A stretch of 64,000 nt of DNA from Dermatemys mawii (taxonomy: Eukaryota > Chordata > Testudines > Dermatemydidae). Below the pieces are notes generated by a model, which was given only the letters and a program-made list of their open reading frames with translations, was not told where the DNA came from and made no database searches. A program made the translations under genes and the position numbers. Positions 23,341 to 34,800 of the stretch are shown here, piece by piece. Position 1 is the first letter of the stretch. Each line of letters begins with the position of its first letter. The DNA lies in the NCBI GenBank assembly GCA_007922305.1, contig ML677326.1, positions 54,988,785-55,052,784 of the forward strand. Reading direction: 5' to 3'.

Positions 23341-25740
23341 AAACTCCCACATCCCCTGCTGAGGTACCCTTTTATGTCATCAGCAGTGGAAGAAGCACTG
23401 CAGAAGCAAGGCTGCTGCTTCAAAAAAGTATAAGCCTTAAAAACAATTATCACGGTTAATCTGCAAGCCAAGTGACAGGCCTGAGGCTCAAAATAACCAA
23501 CGATAGACAGCAATGCTGAGAATCCCAGCTTCCCAATGGTGTGGAGTGATTCATTAGTATTCTTTTTGAACTACTTCATCAAATGGGAGATCCTCTATTG
23601 GACTCTGGACCTCTCTCAGGAATCCAGTTAATTGCAACCATTTAATTGCCTTGTGCATAACTTCTGCAGTGGAATAGAACAAACTGATGTATCTTCAGCA
23701 TTTAAGATCCTTGAAGGGATGTCCTGGCCAGTAACTGTCCCTCAGCAATAATAGCCTGGAATTGTTTCCTTTGGTCTGGAGGAATATGTTAAATAAAATA
23801 ATTAAACCTCGTATAATTTGTGAAGTTCTATTTGGCTATTAACACCTGGTAATTTGCAGTGTAAAACTGTAGAGTTGCTTATGAGTAAGATTTTCACCTT
23901 AGAAGGTCCCAATGCTTCTGGTTTCTCTCTCATACTGCATGCACTTATGTCAGTGGTGTTTACTTCATCCATTCGCCACATCAAGCACCAAAGAGTTGAT
24001 GGAGGATAGGAGAACAGGAACTCACAGTCCTAGGAGGGAACATAATATTTTTTTGGCTCTCTTACGCACATAGATGATATTAAGGTTTACCAAAGTGTTT
24101 TCGCAGGTTCCAGGAGAGCTTCATTCTGAGGTCAGATGACTCTGGGTGGAGTTGTAGAGTGGAGAATATTCAATCATTTGGGTTGTGATTCTTTGATTTG
24201 CTTGAGAGGTATCTGTAGGGAGTCTGTCACCTCTTTGACAAGTTCTTGGAATTGCTGAAAATCATCATCCATAGAAAGAAAAGGATGCGTTACAGCTTAT
24301 CAGGTGATGAGGACAAGATGGTAGTCTGCTCTTCTTTGCCTGCTCTAGTATCTTAATACACAAACATATCCTCCTGTTGAGTGATGTGTTTGGAAGGAGA
24401 ATTTTGTGCCTCTATCATTCTGATGAGACAGGGTTGGGGCCTTGGAGAATTGTTGGTGATAACTGCCCCTAGGTCCCAATGTGGCCCTTGAGGTCTATAT
24501 GGGGGTGGTGGTAGCATCTAAGGTTTCTGACACCAAGCAATGAGCGCTCCGCTGAAGAAATCCCTGTCTCCTCCATGGCTATTGATACTGGCAATTAATC
24601 GAGACTCTGGATCAGAGTCATTGATAAGTTCATTGGTACCTAAAGTGTTGCGATACTGCATGTAGTTGTGGCTTTGACTGTAGTTGTGGAGCCGAGCTGA
24701 CAGTGTGCTTCACCCTGAAGAGACTTTGAGCATGCTGAGGTACCTACTGATGCAGACAGGGGCTTGGTTACATGAGAAAGAACCTGTTATAGGAGATACA
24801 GGAAGAGTGATCATATCCAAGAGAACTGCTCTTCTATGCTTGCTCTGCCCCTCTCTTTCAGATGGCACTAGTGCCGCCTTAGAACCAGGTTTGCTGCTAG
24901 AGCTGCAAGACCTCTTTAACCCACCAGTACTGGAGAAACCCTTAGACTCTGTAGTACTGTACCACAAGGTGGAGGCTTCTGAGTCCATTGATTTGCTTGA
25001 AGAGCAAAGTCTTTTCAAGGTGGAGTCATTAAAAGGTGACTTAGAGCTTCTCTTCTTTGGACATTTAGAGGAGGTCTCTGAAGCCTTTCCCTTTCTAGGG
25101 GAGTGCTGGGCCGAGGTCAATGGGCACTAGCTGCCCCTGGAGACTGATGTTCAGGAGGTTCTACTGACCTGGCTCTGCACCAGGTTGAAGGGAATGCTCC
25201 ATCATTAGCAGTCACAGTTTGATTTCTTGTTTCTTTCTAGTCCTGGATTTGAGGTCCAAGCACAAGTTATATTTCAGCAGAACATGGACCTCTCCTAAAC
25301 AGTGAACACACTTAGAGTGTCTGTCACTGAAAGGGATGGCCTCATGTCATGCAAGGTAGTGTTTAAAACACAGTGAACTGGGCTCCCATGAAGTTCTCCA
25401 AATAAACGTCAACAAACTAATTAGATTCATTTTGTTCTAGTTAGTTAATCTAAACTAAACTAAACTAACTAAAATTACCAACGGCAAGATAGCCGACATG
25501 CACTTGCTGCAGTCATACTAAACTTCTAAAGTATATCTCAGGCAGAGACAGCTGTGAAGGAACTGAGGGCAGTTTACCTGTGCAACTTTATATAGGCTTA
25601 GTGTGGAGCATGAGGATTTCTAGGGTACATGCATATGCTGAATGGATATTGCTAATGAAAATCTCTGGTCAAAGGTGTGTGGGGCTCACGTGTGCCTGAA
25701 ATGGAGCACCCATAGGGACACTACGTGAAGAGGAAAAATA
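23340..25740 (-). pseudogene. Decayed retroelement gag-like remnant, minus strand
   Basis: On the minus strand, after a promoter-like leader containing GTCCCTATGGGTGCTCC (about 25710), a short frame reads SDRHSKCVHCLGEVH (about 25270-25320). This is a Cys/His cluster like those in gag-like proteins of DIRS/LTR-type retroelements. It is followed by a Ser/Lys/Pro-rich stretch (24710-25120, 136 codons open), then DDDFQQFQELVKEVTDSLQ and further short frames to about 23340. Stops and frame changes separate every block, so it is not functional. No pol domain is seen. Assignment to DIRS versus Gypsy-type is undecided. Confidence 0.6.
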
Positions 25741-27004
25741 AGTTCCTCTTCAGATGAAAATTAGTTTGCATTTATGTCACTTTAATTTTCTTTTAGAGAT
25801 GATAATCCTCAAAGTATTTATACTTTGAAACAGTTCTTATTTTATTTAAGACTATGTTGAAAGGTGGATAAATGCATCACAACTCCGTTTCCTGCAATTG
25901 AAAGAAAGACTTTTGGTTACAGTGTAATCTCATCTTGAAAAGAAACCTCCAACTCGTTATTGCAAAATAAAATAGACTGTACCATTTTAACCTTAGAATC
26001 AAATTTACTTTTAATCTGAATTTTAAAAGTGATCAACTTTTCCCCTCTTCTTTTGGCCTAGTTTAATCTCTGAAAAGCTCCATCTTTACTGGTTTGGAGG
26101 ATTGAAAATCTCCTGGAGTTAAAAATTTCTTAACCCTTCTATCTTCCTTCACCCTGTATGGTGCTCTGCTTGTCTGGAGCTGCCCTCTGCTGATAAATGT
26201 TTGAACTACATAGTTCAAATTTCAGCCAATCTACTGAAAAGCAGAGTGGAATGAATACAAATACAAACTCAGAGCTTGATTCTAATGAGGTGCTGACCAC
26301 CTTCAATACGCACGGAGCCCAAGAGAATTGAGTAGCAGCCTGCCACTTGTAGGACTGACCCCTAAATTATTCAATAAAAATATTTGTACTATATACTTTA
26401 CTTGAATTTATGCACATTAAATATCTGCACTAGAACTTGCCAGTTTTTTCTAAAGCGCTTAATCACTTACACTTATCTGTCTGCTGAAGTTAGGGCTTAA
26501 ATAGTCCTTTCCCAATGAAACCATACTGTTATTTTCAAAGACATATTCTCTTGCATTGTTCTGCATAATATTCAGTTGTAGGAATACATAGATGATTATG
26601 TGTCAGCCTCACAAGAATAATTCAGATTTTCTGTGAAGCACAGATCAGTCAGTTTAAAGAGACACAATGGTTCTGATTCTCTTCTTATACTGGTTTTAGA
26701 CTGGTTTCACTCCATTTACTTTGACGGAATTACTACTGATCATTAACACTGGGAAGAATAGAATTAAACTTAATTTTTAAAAATACTATAAATCTGCTTA
26801 TAGACACTGTAATATTCAGCAAATCATGCAGTCATTTATTTCCAACCATCAACTCTTTCCAAAAATTCTCCCACCTTCCTACCCCCTTCCCTCCCTTTCC
26901 ACACAGGAATTTGCTTTCAATGGGAGTTAGGTGTCTAAGCACCTCTGGGCCAAGCTATCCTCTTCAAAGATCAGTTCCATTCTCCTTCTGCACTATTCTT
27001 TCCA

Positions 27005-27235
27005 TAGGCACCGACTCTATGGGTGATCTGGGGCTGGAAAAAAAATTGTAGGTGCTCATCACCCACCAGCAGCCCCGTGGATCAGCTCCTCCCCCTCTGC
27101 CCTCTCGCCAGCAGGCCCTACCAATCAGCTGCTCCCCCCAGCACCTCCCACCTGCCGGTGATCAGCTGTTCAGTGGCATGCAGGAGGCATTGGTGGGGGG
27201 GAGCAAAAAGGAGGTTGGGTTTCCAACACCCTTGG
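27005..27235. repeat. GC-rich dispersed repeat fragment
   Basis: Starts ATAGGCACCGACTCTATGGG and continues through GGGGCTGGAAAAAAAATTG and GTGCTCATCACCCACC. This layout is seen in a reptile repeat I recognise but cannot name. The open frames through it look like chance. Confidence 0.4.
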
Positions 27236-27362
27236 GGAAATCACAAAGTAGGCACCTCTGATTCTTTCCTCCAACAAATTCTCTCCCATCACCAAGGTTT
27301 CTTGTGCCTTCTTCTGCAACCCCTCTACTCATCCCTTCTTGCTTCCTACCTTACCTCCTTTG

Positions 27363-27740
27363 ATTCATAGATTATAAAGCCAGAACAGACCATTGTGATC
27401 ATATGGTCTGATCTCCTGCACAACACAGGCCATAGGACTTCCCTGCATTAACTCCTGTTTGAATCAGAGCATCTCTTTTAGAAAACATCCAGTCAATTAA
27501 AAAAAAAAATCCAATAATGGGGAATCCACCACAAACCTTGATAAATTGTTCCAATGGTTAATTCCCTCACTATTAAAAAGGTGCACGTTATTTCTAGTCA
27601 AAATGTATCTACTTCAACTTCTAGCCATTGGATTTTTTTAAAATACCTTTGTCCACTAGATTGAAGAGTCTTATCAAATTTTTGTTCTCCACGTAAGTAC
27701 TCATAAACTGCACCCAAATCAATCCTTAACCTTCAGGCCT
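27363..27740 (-). mobile_element. CR1 LINE 3' fragment, minus strand
   Basis: Reads the reverse complement of the CR1 3' end: CCATTGTGATCATATGGTCT, CTCCTGCACAACACAGGCC, then TAAATTGTTCCAATGGTTAA and the region of the terminal coding segment. About 380 bp, 5'-truncated. Confidence 0.85.
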
Positions 27741-28419
27741 CACTCTCATGTCTCCAGAGCTCTCAACCTTCTCCCTCTCCTCCTCGTCTGCCCCTCATTC
27801 TCAAAAAGCTGTCCCTTTATCTTAACTCATTCAAGTACAATCCAGCACCCTTCTTTCCTTCACCTCCAAACAGTAGGAGCAGAGGTAGCCAAAGGAGGAT
27901 TGCTACATTGGGATGGGAGAGGACAAAATGGGACTCTGGCCAGGCCCACCCACGCACACACTGTAACAGAATCTCCCTGGATTCAGGACTGTGCAGGGAC
28001 TATGACCCTAGTGGTACCTCCCCTCTTCCCTTCCCCTACCCTCCCACTCAGCAATGTGATGGCCTTGGAGAAAAAAGGAGAGAGCAGCGAGCCAGCCAGT
28101 AATGGTAGTAGTAAAAGCAGCCAAACCAGGGATCTTTCAGGGTTCAGAGAACTTTCTACAGTTTTGACTGCACTCTCTCTGCCCTGTGCTGATTGGCTGT
28201 TTGCTCCAACCCTCTGCCTCCCTCATTCTCTTCACCTTATCCTTATTCCATACCTGCCCCTTTTAACCTATTTCTACCCTGACCTGTCCCCTCCTCATCC
28301 TCTTGCCTTCCCTTTCCATTTAGCTTATCCCCTCCTAAATAAACCCTCTGAGCCCCCCAAAATATTAGGAACTAACACAATGTTTGTTGCCATCACATGA
28401 TTCATCCTCCTAGTGTATT

Positions 28420-28562
28420 AGCTCCATTCTCAGGCTCCATGTCTGTCCTGTCTATTAAGACTGTAAACTCTTCAGGCCAGGGACTATTTACTAGTACAGT
28501 GCGTAACACAATTATTGGTTTGCTCTTTTAGGCACTGTCCTAATAAACACGATTAATAATAA
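28420..28562 (+). repeat. SINE/LINE tail-like repeat
   Basis: Contains AAGACTGTAAACTCTTCAGG, CCAGGGACTATTTACTAGTA and a (TAA)-like tail, as in the related pieces at 9268 and 62354. Confidence 0.45.
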
Positions 28563-28622
28563 ATTCATTCTCTCTTTTCTTGATTACCACCTCTTCCTTT
28601 CTGGCCTCTCTGAATCCATATG

Positions 28623-28835
28623 TCAGAGGGGTAGCCGTGTTAGTCTGGAACTGCAGAAGTAACAAAGAGTCCTGTGGCACCTTAAAGACTGACTAAAGTA
28701 TTGGAGCATAAGCTTTCATGGGCTAATACCCACTTTGTCGGATGCATCCGACGAAGTGGGTATTAGCCCATGAAAGCTTATGCTCCAATACTTTAGTTAG
28801 TCTTTAAGGTGTCACAGGACTCTTTGTTACTTCTG
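28623..28835. mobile_element. Palindromic retro-inserted element, copy 1
   Basis: The head TCAGAGGGGTAGCCGTGTTA is followed by a left arm from CAGAAGTAACAAAGAG (28654 on) that is mirrored to the right end CTCTTTGTTACTTCTG. The arms are about 85-90 bp, nearly identical, and meet at CGGATGCATCCG near 28740-28751. The shared 14-mer TCTGAATCCATATG occurs at 28609-28622 and 28832-28845, leaving a 10-14 bp target duplication depending on where the element ends. Lacks coding capacity. Confidence 0.8.
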
Positions 28836-29405
28836 AATCCATATGGTTACTATTGGAAAAATATTGCTTCCTTCTACTCCAAATTCATTTAAAACACAGT
28901 TGCTAAGATCATTTTCTTGGCCATTGACCTGACCCATCTTTGAATCCACCATATCTGAAGTATTTTGATCTCAGTTCCAGTCATTAGGGTTACTCAACTG
29001 AAGGGACAAGAAAGAGACATGTCTGGCAGGCTCCTCTGCTCTTTTCTAACACAGATGTGGATGTTTCATGACAAACATGTCCACTTTCAGAAATGCTGAC
29101 AGCTAAATGAATCAAAGTCAACATTTTTGTCTAACTAAGCAAAAATCAGAAGCCTGAAGAACTTCTGGGCATAACTCCTCTTTCCATAAATGAAGCTGGG
29201 GAAAATAGCAAAAAAGATGACCAGCAGAAAACGTAAGGTAATATTAAGGTTTGCTTTGTAAAAGCTATTAAGGTCAACAAGATTTTTTAAAATTCCACAC
29301 TGTGTTTAGACTTAGGAGGAGGAAAAACCCTCAGAAAAGTCTTTAGAATCTGTGGAAAAGAAGGAACAATTTTATGCAGAATTTTTCTTTATGTCATTAA
29401 AATAC

Positions 29406-29522
29406 CTGTTCATGTGACCATGTCCGTTCCGAGCCGTCCTTCACACAGATGTCTAACCTCAGCTCCGTCCCAGTGGCCCCATGTTTACTATCCACACAGA
29501 GATTGGCTGCCACATTTCGAAT
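29406..29522 (-). CDS. GALNTL6: GALNTL6 internal exon: start of ricin-type lectin domain (39 codons)
   Basis: Minus-strand exon of 39 codons, from [18 protein letters not shown] to SERTWSHEQ. The acceptor is ttttgcag and the donor GTATTT, phase 0 at both ends. It opens the C-terminal (QxW)3 ricin-B-like domain. In GalNAc-transferases this domain binds GalNAc already present on the substrate and steers later glycosylation. The NLCVD segment corresponds to the first-repeat CLD-type motif, here with Val in place of Leu, and the following cysteine (DIC) is the usual disulfide partner. The frame is open and the sequence intact. A cluster of CpG and higher G+C marks the exon against the A+T-rich intron. 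It follows the 39240-39461 exon (WGE) directly in the protein. Confidence 0.95.
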
Positions 29523-30531
29523 CTGCAAAACGAAGCAGCAACATTTCACATTGTACAGCAGGCTGCAGAATAGGACTTGTGAGGATGAGGATGTTGAGAT
29601 TAGACTCTGTCAAAGGACCGGAATTAAAAAAAAAATCTTGGGAAGACAAAGTTTAGTTTGATTGTTCCTCTCCTGCCAACAAAACAAGCCAGATCAAATT
29701 CATTCAGAGGAATCTCCTGTTTGAACCTCTATCAGAATTCAGGGTGATTTTTTTCTAAAGCTCAGACACACACAGTTCCAATCCTTGTTTTTATTTTGAC
29801 ATTAAAATTGCTGCAGATAAGGTCAAATACTGGCATTTTATATGCAGAATCATAAAGAGCACTTAAATTTGCACTGAAAACATGTTTGGAGTTTTGAGCG
29901 TCTCCTCTCCTGTTTATATGGATTCTGAGGGCAACATGCAGTAGAACTTGTTCTGAAAACGAAAGTAAACTTTTGAGACTTAAGGTAACTTATTGTCAAG
30001 CAATAATTAGTCCTGCAACTTCAGGACCATGCACCATATACGTAGCACTGATTCTGTTCTTGGAAGACACAAATACTGAAAAGCAGTGTGGAGAATGCCA
30101 ATGATAATGAGAGAAGCTGCCATGTTTATATGGCATTACATGCATGAACCTCTTTGAACTGCACTATTTAAAAATCTCTTACCATCCAAAGTCTGGAGCT
30201 GAATTTTTAGCTTTCCCTGTCAGACACATGTATGTAAATTGAGAAATTAACACACGTGCCGAAAGTCACATACACATGTATACAATAATACACTTTAAAT
30301 GGGTATACAATTTGGCACCCTTTTCAAGAACATCAAAAATGGAGAGTGAATAGAGGAACAATTAAGGTCACACATTTGCAATTTTCAGTGAAAACATTCA
30401 TAGATAGCTACGATTATTGCCACTGAAAGATATGCAAATGGCAGCACAGTCATTTTCAAACATTACATACATGTATACCCCAAAGCAGCACTGCCTTTTA
30501 ATACAGAATAAAGCATTATTTGACTCTTTCA

Positions 30532-30626
30532 TATTGGAGGCAATGTAGTCTAGCTGAATGAAGTAGGAATTTTTGAATTCTAATCCTGGTTCTACCACTC
30601 AATTACTGTGTGACCTTAAACTAGAT
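30532..30626 (+). mobile_element. MIR SINE, 5' half
   Basis: Carries AATCCTGGTTCTACCACTCA and TTACTGTGTGACCTTAAAC, the core of MIR (tRNA-derived head into the central domain). It is broken by the hAT element at 30627 and resumes at 31774. Confidence 0.8.
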
Positions 30627-30780
30627 CAGTGATACTCAGATCTCAGTGGTTCAGGAGCCAAATTAGCGATCAACATTACCCAAAAGAGCCATAGTAGTGT
30701 GAATCCATTGTTTCATTTACTATAGTACTATACATTCATATTTGAACCGTACGACGGGAAATATGTAGTTTGTTTTATAA

Positions 30781-31573
30781 GGGGCTGTCAAACTATTAAA
30801 AAAATGTATTATGATTAATCACAAGATTAAAAAATAGTGGCAATTAATCACAGTTTTAATTGCAGTGTTAAACAATAATAGAATACCTTTTATTTCTTTT
30901 TTTCAATGTTTTCTACATTTTAAAAAATATTGAACTAAATTACAACACACCCTTACTTGTGGCATCTGGCACTCAGCTTGCGGTTCAAGGCGGGCTCCGT
31001 GCTGTTGCTAACCCGCAGCCCTCTGGCCACTCCTGGCTCACCAGGGATGCCATTTCAGATTTTGGTCTGGGGTGTGTGTGCTGGGGGCAGGAGTGTGTAT
31101 GTGTGTGTGTGTGTATGTGCATGTGTATGTGTGCGGTGTGTGTTGGGGGAGCGCTGACTTTTTAAGCAGAGCACTCATGAGCCTGAACACTTTTTCAGCC
31201 AGCAGCAGCTGCTGTCAGCAAACCTGCCCAACACCCACTCTGCATAGCAGACAGGAGGCAGGATCTTGGTCCTAAGCAGCGTGGCCAGGGGTAGGTCCAT
31301 GGGGGAAGGGAGGAGGTGGGAGCAGCAATGGAGCAAGGTGCCGGATGGAGAGGCATCCCTGCCCCAGAGGCACAAAACAGTGCACCCCTGAGCAGGGCAC
31401 CCTGGGCAGTGGCCCCCTTTGCCACCTCTAAGGCCGACCTGTCCAGCAGGGAGGGGATGGTGCAGGCAATGGAGTTGAGTCCCATCTCCAGAAGTGTGTG
31501 ATTAATGCTCATTAGAAAAATAATGCATTAATTTGTTTTGAGTTAATCACTTGTTAACTGCTATTGACCGCCC
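30781..31573. mobile_element. Inner element (TIR GGGC.GTCAA) with GC-rich core
   Basis: The left end GGGGCTGTCAA and, on the right, TTGACCGCCC form imperfect inverted ends next to ATTAATCAC / GTTAATCAC sub-terminal words. The core (30951-31500) is G+C-rich with a TG microsatellite. It interrupts the hAT element, so it is younger. Exact ends are within a few bases; a TA or TTA-like target is likely. Confidence 0.6.
31093..31144. repeat. (TG)n-rich microsatellite
   Basis: Imperfect GT/TG array with interspersed TATG and GCATG, inside the inner element. Confidence 0.9.
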
Positions 31574-31773
31574 TAATATATATATAATTCTCACAGAAGA
31601 ACGACTGACCAAATATTAGTATTTTATGAACTACAATTACTAATACAGTAAAAGCATCCTGATTGGTTAATAATTAAATCATACAGTGTTTTAATATCAC
31701 GTGCTACAAAGAGTTGCAAGAGAGACATTAAAGAGCCACTTGCGGCTCCTGAGCCCCAGTCTGAGTATCACTG

Positions 31774-31890
31774 AACTACACACTTGATTTCTCTGTTTCT
31801 CCCTCTGTGAAAAAGGGATGATAGTAACTATCTAGGTACCTTAGAATAGTATACTGGGGGTTAATTAGTTATTGTTTGCACCGTGCTATG
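31774..31890 (+). mobile_element. MIR SINE, 3' half
   Basis: Continues the MIR broken at 30626: TTTCTCTGTTTCTCCCTCTG, TGAAAAAGGGATGATAGTAA and CTACCT-like wording, in the usual order after the GTGACCTT segment. Confidence 0.75.
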
Positions 31891-34800
31891 TACAATTATT
31901 TTTATTTTGGTTTCTAAGATGTTTGCAAGTGAAATAGTTGTCTATTGTTACTGTAATGTATGACCGTATTGGGAATCTGAATTCAGGTTCTGAACACAAG
32001 TGATGACTCCCCAGGCAGGCAGGAGCTAAGCAGCACATTAAGCTTTCTAAGAAGATGGAGGAAATTTCTCTCAATTTCTGCAGGCAGCCTGAGGAGCAGC
32101 ATTGATAGACTGTGTGATGTCTAACATGGAAGCATGATTCAGACCTAGGCAAATAATTGGGAGGGAATAAAGAAGAAAATGGGCAGCACTCATTCCTTTA
32201 GCCCTTCTGTGATTCAAATTAGCAGAACACCTTTGAAAAGAATTTAAAGAGTGCAAGATGATACTGGAGAATCTTGATTTCTCCAGGTCCCTTCTTGTGG
32301 AGGAGAAGGAAGGTACTAAGGTAGATAGAATTTATGGCAGCCTAGCTGGGATCGGGTGTTGTCAACAGAATGCTAGCCATTAGTGAGTCAGTCAGAATCC
32401 TGTTAACTGATCTATCTGGCTTCATCTGGTGGTAGATAGCAATTGTGGAGAGAGGGAAATTATTCTGCAGCATGTGGAAAAGGGTAGCTTCAATAATCAC
32501 ACAGTAATAGCCACTGTAAAAGGAGTTTACAAAAACAAATAACTTCCACTTATGAAAAATGCTGCTAAAGCTAAGTTCATGGGAAACAGAGTACATGTCA
32601 AATTTCCTTGAAATTACAATACAGAATTAGAGCCTGTTTTTCAAAAGTGCTGAGCACCCATCTCTGCCATTAAATAGGAAATAATATGCATGGTAATATG
32701 TTCAATATATAAATCCATCTTCAAAAACCAACTGTGTGATTCTTCCAAACTTCAAAATGAAAACAACTTTTCCACATTTGCAGACAATTGCGAGCACACT
32801 GTTGCCTGGACAAAATGACCTGACTTGCAACTTGAATATTTAGCTCAAAGAATCTTTGCACTCAGTCTCTCACACAGACTGTGTAAAACTGAGCTCAAGG
32901 CTTGTTAACTGAAAAAGGGTTCTGCAGCTGAAGTAGTCAGCCAGGCTGTTAAAACTCTGCCTGCATTTCACATGTTCTAGAAAAACACAAACTAGCAAGG
33001 TCAGGGAAACATTTTAATTTCAAATTTTCAAGGCGTTAAAACTGAAGATCAATTTCAAATATAGTTTTGACTGTAACCTCCCCAAGGCCTCATTCAGACA
33101 CCTCTAATGTGATTAATTTCATTTAGTTCAAATAAAGAGTACCTGTCTTACTGGAAAACTATTAGCTGTTTTCTTAATGTTTTGCTCATCATTTTATATA
33201 CTGAAAGCATAGACACCAAATAGAGAGGCTATGAAACTAGTGTTAACAGTAAAATAAATATTATTTCAATGTTTCACTTTTAAAGCCTTATGGTATTATG
33301 TTAAAGAGCTTTCATATTTTTGTCCAGTGAGGGAATTTTCTTATCCTATTCTTCTACATTTAAGGAACAGATTCAATCAATCATATACTATTCTGGAGAG
33401 AGTTTTCATTTTTAAAGTTTCCTTGAGCTAACTTTCTATCTGCCCAGTTCTCTTTGCTCCCCCTTCCTTTTTCTACTAATGAAACACTCTTCAGCATTTG
33501 TTTCTCTGTTCTCTGCATTGTTGTGCCTGTCTGTCCCAGTCCCATATCTCATCCTTCCTTTGCCTCTATCTACTCTTTCGGTCTGAGAGCTTTGTTTTAT
33601 TTTGGACGGGGAGAAGGATTTGATAATAAAAGTATTTCAATGGAGCTCCTGCGTTGTGGTACTTCTGTGTAGCCTTTGCCATTGTTAGAAATTGAATGGA
33701 GCCGTTCAAATTGCTGCCAGAACAGCAGGGAATATCCTACAGAGAATCAGCACCATGCTGCTTGCAAATCCTACACGATTCTTTTGTATAACAGGGTAAG
33801 GAAAACAGGAAGTCTCAGACAGCGTGTGGCTTTGTTGTTGTTTTTTCTTGAGTATGGAAGCATGCATCCGAGTCTCCCATTTCCAATAACAGGCTAATAT
33901 GCATTTCTAAGTTGTTGGACTTTGATTTAAAACTACTGAAAAAATGGCAAGTTAAATTTTCAAAAAGTTTTCCTTGTAAGTTGTAGGTATGCAATTATTG
34001 TACATAAAAAGTTATACATATGCAATTATTGAGCAGCCTCCTAAATACACAGGGGCAGGTTCTAATACTCATATGTACAAAAGATAGAATGGTTACATGC
34101 AAGGCTCATTTGTTCACCCCCAATTTCTATTACCTATACACGCAGCTGAGTATGCTTTGAAAAAAAAAAAGTAACTGCTCAAGGGTTTTCTCTGGGCAAA
34201 AATGACACAAGTGAATGACTGATTGAGGCCCCTTTAGAAATCTGGCCCTTAAAATCCATGGTAGAATTTGACGTAGTGGGAAACAATGCTGTCATCCAGA
34301 AAACACTACAAACTTTGTATTTATGCCTTAATATGCATCTAGATTCTGAAACACCTATCAAAAGAGAACAGAAACCAGAAATCACTGTTCTCTGAATCCC
34401 TGGGACCGAACTGCAGCTATGAACTAAGTAGCATGCAGGATCCTGTGCAGAAATTTAACAGCGCGGTCTTCTAAATTGGAGTTGCGGAACTTATTTGGAG
34501 AATTGGCTGAGGCACAGAGTCAGGGGGAGAAGGATGAGACTGCAGAGTTCCATTGCTTAGCGCAGACACTTTTAAAAAGTGATCAGGGGTGCAGAAAGGC
34601 CACTCCCACTGAGTCTTTGCCACAACATCCAAACATGGAAAGCAGATTTGTTGAATATTTTTGCTAATCAATTAGCTGTGAAGATAACTCATGAGTTGTC
34701 ATTCATGGAGGGTGTGAGTGACAATGCACTATTGATCAGTGTGACTGGGGACATTACAAGACAGAGTGCATCTTCTGTAACTGCTCATCATGAAGACCCA

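Larger units (their letters stand above)
21804..29405 (-). other. GALNTL6: GALNTL6 intron of 7,602 bp between exons 29406-29522 and 21654-21803
   Basis: Starts GTATTT and ends ttttgtag. Much of it is transposon debris: a CR1/L3-like fragment (22.9-23.3 kb), a decayed gag-like retroelement (23.3-25.7 kb), a GC-rich repeat (27.0 kb), a CR1 tail (27.4-27.7 kb), a SINE-like tail (28.4 kb) and a palindromic element (28.6 kb). The stretch 25.75-27.0 kb shows nothing I can name. Confidence 0.9.
30627..31773. mobile_element. hAT-like element inserted in MIR, itself interrupted
   Basis: Termini CAGTGATACTCAGA and TCTGAGTATCACTG are perfect inverted copies. Flanks AACTAGAT (30619-30626) and AACTACAC (31774-31781) share six of eight bases, a decayed 8-bp target duplication. 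The outer part includes GTACGACGGG and GAGCCACTTGCGGCTCC. It contains the inner element at 30781-31573. No transposase frame. Confidence 0.8.

Noticed and set aside
24684..25130. 148-codon plus-strand open frame
   Set aside because: Shadow of the minus-strand gag-like frame at 24710-25120, which has the coherent Ser/Lys-rich composition and upstream Cys/His cluster.
27900..28400. 166-codon plus-strand open frame
   Set aside because: Pyrimidine-rich low-complexity sequence (Pro/Leu/Ser) explains the lack of stops, and it runs into a SINE-like tail.
28623..28835. CRISPR-like or RNA hairpin gene at the perfect palindrome
   Set aside because: A single inverted repeat with a target duplication and two relatives in the same intron; this is a dispersed mobile element.
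30957..31275. Cysteine/valine-rich short frames
   Set aside because: Produced by the TG microsatellite inside a transposable element.
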